From Butyrivibrio sp. MB2005 (GTDB lineage Bacteria; Bacillota; Clostridia; Lachnospirales; Lachnospiraceae), in NCBI RefSeq assembly GCF_000424285.1, contig NZ_AUJP01000015.1, forward strand, positions 115,190-157,894: DNA of 42,705 bases, read 5' to 3'. A program made the position numbers and the translations under genes. Positions 35,494-42,504 of the stretch are shown piece by piece. Position 1 is the first letter of the stretch. Each line of letters begins with the position of its first letter. Below the pieces are notes generated by a model, which saw only the letters and a program-made list of their open reading frames with translations, was not told the origin of the DNA and did no database searches.

Positions 35494-36043
35494 ACTTAAC
35501 ACATCAGAGGTTGAGAGTATCTATAAAGAGCGGCTCGTCTTTGATTTTCCAAGAGACGAACAAAAGCCTCTGGATGTAATATTGAAGGCTATGGATAAAG
35601 GGATATACGAATGCCTCGGACTCTGGGATGAGGACGAGGTAATCGGCTATGCTTTTCTTGTAAAAAAGGATAAGGATTATCTCATAGATTATCTTGCTAT
35701 ATCGCCCGAAAAGAGAAATCAAGGTGTTGGCGGTACAGCGCTTCAATTACTATCAGAATACTTTGCAGATGTTGACACCGTGATATTAGAGATAGAAGAT
35801 CCGGACAGAACGGATGATGCAGCAGAAAAAGAGCTTCAGCTAAGGCGGCGAGCTTTTTATCTAAGAAACAACTGCAAAGATACCGGTGTTAGAGCATTTT
35901 GTTTTCAGGTGCCGTTCCAGATATTGGTCCTTGGACAGAACAAAACCGAGGACTTGGAAAAGCTGAAGGAGCTGTATCAATCATTTTACAGAATGGTATT
36001 ACCTAAAGAAGTTTTTGATGAAAATATTGGGGATTTTTATTAA
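35480..36043 (+). CDS. GNAT family N-acetyltransferase
   Basis: A 187-residue acetyl-CoA-dependent transferase with unknown acceptor. The acetyl-CoA-binding motif A is IDYLAISPEKRNQGVGGTAL, with the RNQGVG loop near residues 78-83. The later VILEIEDPDRTDDAAEKELQ and RRAFYLRNN parts match the C-terminal half of GNAT proteins. The start lies inside the XRE remnant, in another frame; its GGAG site (35469-35472) is part of the remnant's coding sequence, so translation may be coupled. Two further GNAT-derived genes follow. Confidence 0.85.
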   Translation: MKLVELNTSEVESIYKERLVFDFPRDEQKPLDVILKAMDKGIYECLGLWDEDEVIGYAFLVKKDKDYLIDYLAISPEKRNQGVGGTALQLLSEYFADVDTVILEIEDPDRTDDAAEKELQLRRRAFYLRNNCKDTGVRAFCFQVPFQILVLGQNKTEDLEKLKELYQSFYRMVLPKEVFDENIGDFY

Positions 36044-36107
36044 AAATACAGAATGCAAAATAGTGCAATAATAAACTAAAATTCGATTGAGCGAGAAGAG
36101 AGAAATC

Positions 36108-36281
36108 ATGAATGTTGTTGTAAAGGCGTTGGAATCGGATGATGAGAAAAAAGGCAAAGCCTTTGTCCATTGGAAGTCATGGCACGAAGCCTATGAAAAG
36201 CTTGTGAGCGTGGCATATCTTGATAAGCTTACGCTTGAAAAGTGTGAGGAGTGGGCTTTTCAGTGGCCGGAAATTACTTAA
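36108..36281 (+). pseudogene. N-terminal fragment of a GNAT acetyltransferase
   Basis: 57 residues with the pattern FVHWKSWHEAYEKLVSVAYL and LTLEKCEEWAF. This is the typical first part of many GNAT proteins (substrate-side helices). The stop after WPEIT removes the entire acetyl-CoA-binding half, and no continuation is seen downstream. A GAGAGA-rich site precedes the ATG. It may still be translated as a small protein, but no enzyme activity is expected. Confidence 0.55.
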
Positions 36282-36345
36282 AGAGCCTCGAAGATACTGA
36301 GATCCGGATGATCAAAGAATAAAACTACAGGAGAATTACTAGAGA

Positions 36346-36861
36346 ATGTTACTTACAAAAAATATTGAGACACCAAGACTTATAATACAGTCCTGGAGAA
36401 AAACTGACACTGATTTTACGCTGGCACTTTGGGGAGATGCAGAGAATGGAAAGTATATGTCTGATCCTTCCTCAGAGAATCAGGATGAAGGCTACCGCCA
36501 GGCCGTAGCTGAGATGGAGGATAGTCCTGATGGATATTATCTGATAGCTATTTTGAAAGAAGATGGCAGCCGCGTTGGCACCTGCTGTGCTTTTCCCGAA
36601 AATGAGAATTATGACATCGGTTATTGCATTTCTAAAGATCACTGGAAAGAGGGACTTGGAACAGAAATGATAGGTGCGCTGATAGAATGGATTAGGGCAG
36701 CAGGTGGCAAGTCTGTTACCGGTGAAGTGGCAGATTTAAATCTTGCCTCTGTCGCACTTCTTCGTAAACTTGGTTTTTCAGAAGATAAGAAAACACGATA
36801 CAAAAAGTATGGAGAAGAGACATACTTTGATGCTCATTACTATAAGCTGGATTTAGAGTGA
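36346..36861 (+). CDS. RimJ/RimL-type GNAT acetyltransferase
   Basis: A 171-residue acetyltransferase. It begins LLTKNIETPRLIIQSWR, characteristic of the RimJ/RimL subgroup, and has YDIGYCISKDHWKEGLGTEM for the acetyl-CoA site near residues 85-106, then ASVALLRKLGFSED at the C-terminal part. The acceptor may be a protein N-terminus or a small amine; it cannot be told. An AGGAG site precedes the ATG. It is separated from the GNAT fragment by 64 bp. Confidence 0.88.
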   Translation: MLLTKNIETPRLIIQSWRKTDTDFTLALWGDAENGKYMSDPSSENQDEGYRQAVAEMEDSPDGYYLIAILKEDGSRVGTCCAFPENENYDIGYCISKDHWKEGLGTEMIGALIEWIRAAGGKSVTGEVADLNLASVALLRKLGFSEDKKTRYKKYGEETYFDAHYYKLDLE

Positions 36862-36892
36862 GCTTGCGGTTAAGAAATATCCGTGCATAAAC

Positions 36893-36907
36893 TCACTTAA
36901 TAAGTGA
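36893..36907. promoter_or_regulatory. Small inverted repeat before the DUF3795 gene
   Basis: TCACTT and AAGTGA flank a 3-base spacer. It lies 61 bp upstream of the next start. It could be an operator or a weak terminator; there is no T-run. Confidence 0.35.
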
Positions 36908-36967
36908 AACGAGTGGTATAGCGTGCTCCAATATGTAATATATAGTCAGGTAAAGGAGGCTATGAAA

Positions 36968-37300
36968 ATGAACAAGTTTATTGCATATTGTGGTTTAGAT
37001 TGTGAAGCCTGTGAGGCTCGTATTGCTACTGTTAACAATGATGATGATCTGCGAGCAAAAGTTGCAAAGGAGTGGACAGAACTGAATCAGGTTGAGATTA
37101 CTCCTGAGATGATTAATTGCGTGGGCTGTCGCATTGATGGTGTGAAGACTCCGTTCTGTGATTCGCTTTGCCAGATCAGACAATGCGGTATGAAGAATGG
37201 ATTCGAAACCTGTGGGGATTGTCAGAACGTGAAGAGCTGCGATAAAGTTGCAGCAATCATCGGAAATAACGAAGAAGCTCGTAGCAATTTGAATGCTTAG
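36968..37300 (+). CDS. Cys-rich DUF3795 protein
   Basis: A 110-residue cytoplasmic protein with many cysteines in motifs that could bind zinc or an iron-sulphur cluster: YCGLDCEACEAR at 6-17, CVGCRIDG near 44-51, then CDSLCQIRQC and CGDCQNVKSC. The order matches the DUF3795 family found in anaerobes; no function is established. The ATG at 36968 was chosen because AAGGAGG is eight bases upstream; an ATG at 36962 is too close. A flavin reductase gene follows in 39 bp, so the pair may share redox chemistry. Confidence 0.8.
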   Translation: MNKFIAYCGLDCEACEARIATVNNDDDLRAKVAKEWTELNQVEITPEMINCVGCRIDGVKTPFCDSLCQIRQCGMKNGFETCGDCQNVKSCDKVAAIIGNNEEARSNLNA

Positions 37301-37339
37301 CGACTATAATTAATTAAATATTTGAAGGGAGGCATGACT

Positions 37340-37957
37340 ATGAAAGTACTGATCATTAACGGAAGTCCCAGAGTGGGTGGCAACACATCTATTGCAATTA
37401 ACGAGATGGTGAAGGTATTTGATTCTGAGGGCGTTGAAACAGAAGTTGTACAGGTCGGCAACAAAGATATCAGAGGCTGCATAGCATGTTCTTCATGTAA
37501 GACGAGCGGAAAATGTGTCTTTGATGACATCGTTAATGAACTCGCACCTAAGTTTGAGGCAGCAGACGGACTTGTAGTGGCATCTCCTGTATATTATGCC
37601 GCTGCAAATGGCACACTTGTATCCTGTCTCGACAGATTGTTTTACAGCACCGGCTTTGACAGAACCATGAAAGTCGGCGCAAGCATAGCTGTTGCCCGCA
37701 GGGGTGGATGTTCTGCTACATTTGACCAGCTGAATAAGTATTTTATGAACTGCGGAATGGCTGTTGCAACAAGCCAATACTGGAATAGTGTTCATGGAAG
37801 AGATAAGGGCGAAGCAGAGCAGGATCTTGAAGGTCTTCAGACCATGCGTACTCTTGCAAGGAATATGACTTTCCTTATGAAGAGCATTGCTCTTGGAAAA
37901 GAGAAGTATGGACTTCCTGAGACAGAAGAACGCCAGTGGACGCATTTTATTGGATAA
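37340..37957 (+). CDS. NADPH-dependent FMN reductase/flavodoxin-fold protein
   Basis: A 205-residue flavoprotein. It opens with MKVLIINGSPRVGGNTS, the FMN-phosphate loop. CIACSSCKTSGKCVFDD (about 46-62) gives Cys motifs typical of iron-sulphur flavoprotein relatives, and ASPVYYAAANGTL contacts the flavin ring. It probably passes electrons to an unknown acceptor. The ATG at 37340 fits the GGGAGG spacing; earlier ATGs at 37322 and 37334 do not. It is the last gene on this strand before the transcription direction switches. Confidence 0.88.
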   Translation: MKVLIINGSPRVGGNTSIAINEMVKVFDSEGVETEVVQVGNKDIRGCIACSSCKTSGKCVFDDIVNELAPKFEAADGLVVASPVYYAAANGTLVSCLDRLFYSTGFDRTMKVGASIAVARRGGCSATFDQLNKYFMNCGMAVATSQYWNSVHGRDKGEAEQDLEGLQTMRTLARNMTFLMKSIALGKEKYGLPETEERQWTHFIG

Positions 37958-38047
37958 GTGAGCGATTAGGTTATAATCTGATACTTTGTCATGTTTTCCT
38001 TCACATCACAGTACTCAGCATAAAGAGCTCTCTTCCTTAATTGTCTA

Positions 38048-38575
38048 TCAGCCCTTGAATGTATTAAACCAAGCTCTCTCTTCAAACACTTTTTTCTTTG
38101 GCGCCACGGGTTCGCTTTCAGCCACTCCTACCGGTAATATACATACTACTTCATAATCCTTCGGCACCAAGAGAATATCCGCTATTTTGTCACATATTCT
38201 ATCTTCATCTGTAATATGTCCTTCATACCAACAACTCTGATATCCAAGCTCCACAATCGTAAGTAACATGTTCTCAATTGCAGCAGAGTAATCCTGCACA
38301 GCAAAGCATCTATCCCGATATGCATTTATCCTTTGCGTCAACACCACAATTATCGCCGGTGCTGTTTCGCATACCGGAGGATTGATTACTTCCTTAATCT
38401 TCTTTAAAATACCCGAGTCATCAACTGCTATAAAACTGGTTGTTTGCTTATTACATCCCGATGGAGCAGCCATTCCTGCTTCCAGTATTTTTACTAAATC
38501 CTCTTTAGGAACCTGTTTTGAAAGATACTTTCCTCTATAGCTGTGCCTTTTATTTATTATTTCTATTGTATTCAC
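38048..38575 (-). CDS. Nitroreductase family protein
   Basis: A 175-residue FMN enzyme. The N-terminal IINKRHSYRGKYLSKQVP matches the family's FMN-phosphate region (R10, S12, R14), followed by AAPSGCNKQ. The C-terminal half has LLTIVELGYQSCWYEG and VPKDYEVVCILPVG, as in other nitroreductases. The start is read as GTG at 38575, with GGAGG nine bases upstream; an ATG at 38614 would add 13 atypical residues containing that site. The gene converges with the + strand genes; no clear terminator is seen in the 90-bp gap. Confidence 0.88.
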   Translation of the reverse strand: MNTIEIINKRHSYRGKYLSKQVPKEDLVKILEAGMAAPSGCNKQTTSFIAVDDSGILKKIKEVINPPVCETAPAIIVVLTQRINAYRDRCFAVQDYSAAIENMLLTIVELGYQSCWYEGHITDEDRICDKIADILLVPKDYEVVCILPVGVAESEPVAPKKKVFEERAWFNTFKG

Positions 38576-38632
38576 CCGGGTAATCCTCCACTGATTTTCT
38601 ATATAGCTTGGCATCGTAAATTATTCTGCAAG

Positions 38633-38808
38633 TTATTTCTTTTTCTTCGGTGCCGGTAGTTCATCATACATAGCCTCAAGCAAAGTCCTAAGGAACTCCC
38701 TGTTGTCGATATCATCTATCAACAGCATTTCCTTTGCCCCCTCATACGAGAGTTCCAAGTCTGCTTCTGGCATTAAAGTTTTTGCTGACTGTGTATGCTT
38801 GACGCCAT
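38633..38808 (-). pseudogene. Small frameshifted remnant of unknown family
   Basis: A good ribosome-binding site (AAGGCGGTGAAG) precedes an ATG at 38808, but this frame stops after 11 codons (SIHSQQKL). In the next frame an open stretch begins upstream and continues through LMPEADLELSYEGAKEMLL to a lysine-rich end (PAPKKKK) at 38633. A one-base change in the run of A would join the two. I do not recognise the family. It lies between the nitroreductase and methyltransferase genes on the same strand. Confidence 0.3.
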
Positions 38809-38859
38809 TATCTTCACCGCCTTTAGTACGTTATGTTCAAAGAGAAATCTTTTATACGT

Positions 38860-39624
38860 TTACGCCGGTTTCTTCGTCAGATACAGCACATATGTATCCC
38901 TAAACTCGACTTTATCTCCACCCGAAAGCGCCGCACTCCGAAGTTCTTCGAAAAACTTCGTTTTATATGGCTCCGGGATTAAAATGTGATCGCTGTGCGT
39001 CCCACAATACATCACATATTCATCCGCAGAAAAAACGCGTTTCCCGTAGAAATCATGGCGAGTCAGATCTACATAGCCATAGTCGGTCGCATGAAGATAG
39101 TCAAATGGCTCCTTCATGTTCTTGTATTCCGTCACTGGCTTATAATATAAGTCGTAAACCTTCTGGATATTGCTGTACAGCTCCTCATTTGGTGTCTTAT
39201 AATCCCCGATCAGAAACATCATCGCCAACGTTCCACCTGGCTTTAACAGTTCAAACGTCTTGGAAAAAGCGACTTTCTCCGGAATCCACTGGATCGTCGC
39301 AGCAGAATATATCACATCAAACCGCTGTCCCTCGAAATCGTGCGTAATAAAGTCATCGTTTACGATATGGAAATTCGGTCTTGTGCCGTATTTTTCTTTC
39401 ATCTTCTCATAGAGATGCTCTCCGAGCTCGATAGCATTATAATCGCAGCCTGTACCCAGAATGGGATCCGTCGCCTGGCCGGTTCCCGGGCCGATTTCCA
39501 ACACCTTCGTTTGAGCTACGATGCCGGCTTCCTTGATGAAATATTCAAAAAGTTCTGGGCTATAACGAGGTCTGAACTTATCAAACTGCTCCGGAATTGT
39601 GTCAAACACCTTACGATATTCCAT
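38860..39624 (-). CDS. Class I SAM-dependent methyltransferase
   Basis: A 254-residue methyltransferase. SAM-binding motif I is VLEIGPGTGQ at 41-50, followed by the acidic strand end (NAIELGEHL). FDVIYSAATIQWIP near 104-117 and LLKPGGTLAMMF are motifs of the UbiE/COQ5-like class. The substrate is unknown. The ATG at 39624 was chosen because GAGGAAG lies just upstream; the ATG at 39639 has no site. A probable promoter is present at 39670-39697. Confidence 0.9.
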   Translation of the reverse strand: MEYRKVFDTIPEQFDKFRPRYSPELFEYFIKEAGIVAQTKVLEIGPGTGQATDPILGTGCDYNAIELGEHLYEKMKEKYGTRPNFHIVNDDFITHDFEGQRFDVIYSAATIQWIPEKVAFSKTFELLKPGGTLAMMFLIGDYKTPNEELYSNIQKVYDLYYKPVTEYKNMKEPFDYLHATDYGYVDLTRHDFYGKRVFSADEYVMYCGTHSDHILIPEPYKTKFFEELRSAALSGGDKVEFRDTYVLYLTKKPA

Positions 39625-39669
39625 TGGCTTCTTCCTCATCGCGCTATATTTTTCATCCTGTCCCCAAAT

Positions 39670-39697
39670 TGTATATCCTTAACCATTTATCTCGCAA
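39670..39697 (-). promoter_or_regulatory. Possible promoter of the methyltransferase gene
   Basis: On the - strand, TTGCGA (39697-39692) and TATACA (39675-39670) are 16 bp apart. The start codon is about 45 bp downstream. Both boxes are only moderate matches. Confidence 0.4.
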
Positions 39698-39846
39698 GAT
39701 ATTGCTATGTTTGTACATTAAGTATAGATTGTTGAGACCATGAATGATTCAGAAAGATAAAATTACAATCAAAATCTTACACCAGTTTCTTACAAAAACC
39801 AATTAGTATCTAACTTATAGATATGCGGATTGTATAGTCAATAAAA
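39698..39846. other. AT-rich spacer without recognised content
   Basis: No gene, clear hairpin or repeat is visible here. The stretch separates the methyltransferase promoter from the terminator of the AlbA-type gene. Confidence 0.5.
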
Positions 39847-39870
39847 GGAGCAACCACGGTGATTGCTCCC
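39840..39870 (-). terminator. Terminator downstream of the AlbA-type gene
   Basis: On the - strand, GGAGCAA and TTGCTCC (39869-39847) form a stem with a 9-base interior that can extend by a few pairs, followed by TTTTATT. It lies about 110 bp after the stop codon at 39980. Between them, GTCCTTAGGAC near 39920 is a minor palindrome. Confidence 0.7.
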
Positions 39871-39979
39871 TTGCTAATGGTCTTAAGGGACTGGGTTAGT
39901 GGTCAATTTTCATGATGGTCCTTAGGACGGACAATCAAGTGAAAAACAGGTCTTTATCAGATTTGAAGTCCCTTTTTTC

Positions 39980-41446
39980 TCATAGTAATGAATTCTTTTT
40001 CTTATATCTTCTGTTACTAGTTGAACCAATTATTTCTATTTCGTCAGCCATCTTTGATAGAATCGCTCTTGTTCTTGATTGGCTAAGTCCAATAGCTTCA
40101 GCAATCTCAGCTGATGAAGCATCATTAACTGTCTCCAAGAATTCCTTTATCTTATCCCGGGTTTCGCTTGTTTTGTTTCTAGTTTGACTATTCACTTGAT
40201 TATCCGCTTGTTCGCTTGTTCGCTTGTTCGCTTGTTTGACTGTCCGCTTGTTCGCTTGTTCGACTGCTTCCGCTGTATTCAATCTATAAACGGTAACCTT
40301 AATTCCATCACCGAATTCTTCAAAAACAGGCTCTTGCAAACCATACTGCTTACATGACTTGATTATTCTGGGAATGCCGGTTCCCCATGCTTCAACTATG
40401 TGCATGTATTGGAACATATCAGCGATTGCCTGGTTCCTGCATTTGGATCTTCCGGTTTTCATGGTTGCAATATCCATTCCGCCATAGAGCATTCCTGGTG
40501 ATACAACCTCGATTCTGTCATCGAAAATGGAAATCTGAATCTTGGATTCGACTAAATAGCTTCGATGAATAACAGCATTGGCTACCATTTCTCTTATTGA
40601 CTTTATTGGAAGCTCATATACGTCTTTACTGTAGAGGCCATCAACTTTAGCGCCGATGTTAATATGCTTTAGGATAAACTGGAATGCATCAGACAACTGC
40701 TCATAAATAGGACCTTCAAACTCTTTTTTGTCTATAAAAAGATCTCTATCATTTCCTTTAAACAGGGCACACTGTATCTTGGCAAAACGAGAGTGATTAT
40801 CTGTCATCAAAGAAAATGCGTGTGTGGGTGCTAAATCCCGTCCACTCCGACAGAGAAATCCCATGTCCTCGAGCTTGCCAATGGTCATGTCTTTGACAGC
40901 TAATTTTTCATCCTCTGTTTCACAATTTGAAAGCGCAATCTCTTTTACCACGCGGCATAACTCGAGAGCCTTATTCTCATCATAATCAACGCCAATTTCC
41001 TGCATTGAGTCATATGACAAGCTAGCCCCTTCAATCTCAAGTTCTTTTAACGTAACAGGATCTGCCGGTCTGCTGGTTCCGTTAACCCTTACATATGAAG
41101 TATCTTCTTTTGTTTTGTTAGCCAGATAGTATGGCCTATGTTTCCCCGGAAAGACCTCAACAACAAGAACTGTCTTACCTTCCACTGTTTGGGGATAAAT
41201 GTCAGTCTCAATAAGCGGTGTACACGAATCTGAAATCATCGATGAAATTGAATCAGAGAGCTTAAACGGGCTCTGGTCCCCAATACCTACAACCTCTTTT
41301 GACTCATCGACAATTCCGATTATGCTCTTTCCGCCACTTGTATTAGCAAAAGCGATAATATCCTTTAAAAACTTCTCATGTTTTGAAGGGATTTCTTGCT
41401 TGAATTCTATTTTTTTATCTTCTCCAAAGTACTCTTTAGATACCAT
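39980..41446 (-). CDS. AlbA_2/Schlafen-type putative DNA-binding protein with RecG-like ATPase fold
   Basis: A 488-residue protein of three parts. Residues 1-130 have the AlbA_2 (Schlafen AlbA) pattern: KKIEFKQEIPSKHEKFLKDI, FANTSGGKSIIGI and SYVRVNGTSRPAD. About 270-400 match the ATP-binding C-terminal region of RecG-like transcriptional regulators (IREMVANAVIHRSYL, IEVVSPGMLYGGM, GTGIPRI). A low-complexity linker of eight-residue repeats follows (about 405-440), then a winged helix (EIAEAIGLSQSRTRAILSKM). Such proteins regulate transcription or act in phage- or stress-linked loci; the role here is unknown. A GAGGAG site precedes the ATG. Paired palindromes lie 42 bp upstream, and an XRE regulator gene is adjacent. 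Confidence 0.85.
   Translation of the reverse strand: MVSKEYFGEDKKIEFKQEIPSKHEKFLKDIIAFANTSGGKSIIGIVDESKEVVGIGDQSPFKLSDSISSMISDSCTPLIETDIYPQTVEGKTVLVVEVFPGKHRPYYLANKTKEDTSYVRVNGTSRPADPVTLKELEIEGASLSYDSMQEIGVDYDENKALELCRVVKEIALSNCETEDEKLAVKDMTIGKLEDMGFLCRSGRDLAPTHAFSLMTDNHSRFAKIQCALFKGNDRDLFIDKKEFEGPIYEQLSDAFQFILKHINIGAKVDGLYSKDVYELPIKSIREMVANAVIHRSYLVESKIQISIFDDRIEVVSPGMLYGGMDIATMKTGRSKCRNQAIADMFQYMHIVEAWGTGIPRIIKSCKQYGLQEPVFEEFGDGIKVTVYRLNTAEAVEQANKRTVKQANKRTSEQADNQVNSQTRNKTSETRDKIKEFLETVNDASSAEIAEAIGLSQSRTRAILSKMADEIEIIGSTSNRRYKKKNSLL
40197..40268 (-). repeat. Octamer repeat tract inside the AlbA-type gene
   Basis: On the + strand, CGCTTGTT occurs four times in perfect tandem (40205-40236), then a variant octamer TGACTGTC, then two more perfect copies (40245-40260), with degenerate octamers on both sides. 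Eight is not a multiple of three, so gain or loss of one unit shifts the frame. As read, the tract codes for eight-residue repeats around NKRT and QA. Slippage could therefore switch off the C-terminal winged helix. Confidence 0.85.
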
Positions 41447-41467
41447 AGATAAATCTCCTCTGTTCCA

Positions 41468-41495
41468 GTCATATCATCCAGCATGAATTCTCCAA
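41468..41495 (-). promoter_or_regulatory. Possible promoter of the AlbA-type gene
   Basis: On the - strand, TTGGAG (41495-41490) and TATGAC (41473-41468) are 16 bp apart, 22 bp before the start codon. The -35 box lies inside the first palindrome (41488-41510), so a protein bound there would block transcription. Confidence 0.4.
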
Positions 41496-41510
41496 CAAGT
41501 TGTTGGAGAA
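41488..41510. promoter_or_regulatory. Palindromic operator candidate 1
   Basis: A perfect 23-bp palindrome: 11-bp arms TTCTCCAACAA and TTGTTGGAGAA around a single G. It is 42 bp upstream of the AlbA-type start codon. It shares the pattern TTCTnnAnCAAGTTGnTnnA with the second site at 41527-41549; the centres are 39 bp apart. Confidence 0.7.
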
Positions 41511-41526
41511 ATACAACTCTATAGAT

Positions 41527-41549
41527 TTCTGAAGCAAGTTGCTTCAGTT
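41527..41549. promoter_or_regulatory. Palindromic operator candidate 2
   Basis: CTGAAGCAA (41529-41537) and TTGCTTCAG (41539-41547) flank a single G. The core CAAGTTG and flanking TTCT are shared with candidate 1. It overlaps the last codons and stop of the XRE gene. On the + strand a T-run follows, so it could also terminate antisense transcripts. Confidence 0.6.
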
Positions 41550-42191
41550 TTTACTTTTCTCCATTGCTTCCCATTCTGCCTTCATCAGTTCCAGCATCCG
41601 CTTCCTCTGCTCGTCTTCCGGAATATCAGAATGATCAACCTTAGTAATAGGGATATCGCGCATAGTCTCGATAAAGTATTGCTTCTCACGCTCATAGCTT
41701 TCCTGTGATCGCTCAAATCTGCGCAATTCACTTGTAAGCTTATAAGCCTTTTCTATAGCTGCGCATAAATCCTGATTCAAAGTCGCCTTCGGATCATGGA
41801 AAACTTCGTTGTGATAGACTTTTAATTCGATCCAATTTCGGTTCTCATCATCAGTAGCATCTTTCTCCTCTATGTCTACACGATCATGGACTGTGGTCTT
41901 TATTGAGAATTCTTCTGTTTCATACAGCTCCAGGAAACATGACAAAACATCGCCTACGCTGCCCAGATGGAAAGTCTCGTCCCGTCCGCATAGCCAATCC
42001 ATTGAAATACCGCACTTATCAGCAATATTTATGATTGCATCAACAGTAGGCTTAATCTTTCCGCTTTCGTAGGATGACAATGTAGGCTGGGGAATGCCTA
42101 ATTCAACGGCAAAATCCTTTTGCGATTTATTTCCCTGCAAAGAACGTAACGTTTTGAGACGTTCACCAAATAGATTATCTTTATCAGCCAT
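41544..42191 (-). CDS. XRE-family transcriptional regulator
   Basis: A 215-residue DNA-binding protein. The N-terminal Cro/CI-type HTH spans about 8-65 (FGERLKTLRSLQGN, KSQKDFAVELGIPQPTLSSYESGK, MDWLCGRD). The remaining 140 residues are hydrophilic and helical-looking, with no named domain; a ligand or oligomerisation role is possible. The ATG at 42191 has an AAAGGAG site upstream. The AlbA-type gene follows on the same strand after 97 bp containing two palindromes. Autoregulation and control of that gene are inferred. Confidence 0.9.
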   Translation of the reverse strand: MADKDNLFGERLKTLRSLQGNKSQKDFAVELGIPQPTLSSYESGKIKPTVDAIINIADKCGISMDWLCGRDETFHLGSVGDVLSCFLELYETEEFSIKTTVHDRVDIEEKDATDDENRNWIELKVYHNEVFHDPKATLNQDLCAAIEKAYKLTSELRRFERSQESYEREKQYFIETMRDIPITKVDHSDIPEDEQRKRMLELMKAEWEAMEKSKN

Positions 42192-42370
42192 GGTCGTGCT
42201 CCTTTCTTAATACAAGATATATTTTATCATATTTCATGAAAGAAACATATTATTTATATAAATATAGCATATGCTAATACTAACACATTAAGATATAAAG
42301 TGAGAGGACAAACGCAAACACATAGTATTTGAAAATGAAAACGGAGATAAGGTCCGTGACAGCAAGATTG
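42192..42370. other. AT-rich upstream region of the XRE gene with two palindromes
   Basis: TTTCATGAAA (42232-42241) and TAGCATATGCTA (42265-42276) are perfect palindromes that may be regulator sites. Neither matches the 23-bp pair at 41488-41549. No clear -35/-10 pair was settled. No gene is supported in this stretch. Confidence 0.45.
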
Positions 42371-42420
42371 AAAAGGGGCTGTGAAAAAATGAGATAATCA
42401 TTTTTTCCAGCTCCCTTTTT
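42371..42420 (-). terminator. Bidirectional terminator downstream of the transposase
   Basis: GGGGCTG and GAAAAAATGA on the left arm pair with TCATTTTTTC and CAGCTCCC on the right arm around a short loop, with a few unpaired bases. A-runs before and T-runs after make it work in both directions. It may mark the insertion-sequence end. A small inverted repeat CTGTTTTT/AAAAACAG lies at 42444-42462. Confidence 0.7.
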
Positions 42421-42504
42421 ATATCATTTTTTTGTGAGGCATGCTGTTTTTGGCAAAAACAGAGTATAATACCCCTTTCCCCAAGAACTACAAACTTTTT
42501 AAAC

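Noticed and set aside
37958..38047. Continuation of the nitroreductase in another frame (DRQLRKRALYAEYC...)
   Set aside because: It is a short open stretch after the stop, in another frame, without a start; I could not support it as a gene or a C-terminal extension.
41527..41553. A simple + strand terminator at the second palindrome
   Set aside because: A T-run follows on the + strand, but no + strand gene ends here, and its similarity to the first palindrome makes an operator more likely. Kept as an alternative only.
42302..42384. Short + strand frame ending KVRDSKIEKGL before the terminator
   Set aside because: About 25 codons with an upstream stop and no start or ribosome-binding site. 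It may be a gene tail cut by the insertion sequence, but chance is as likely.
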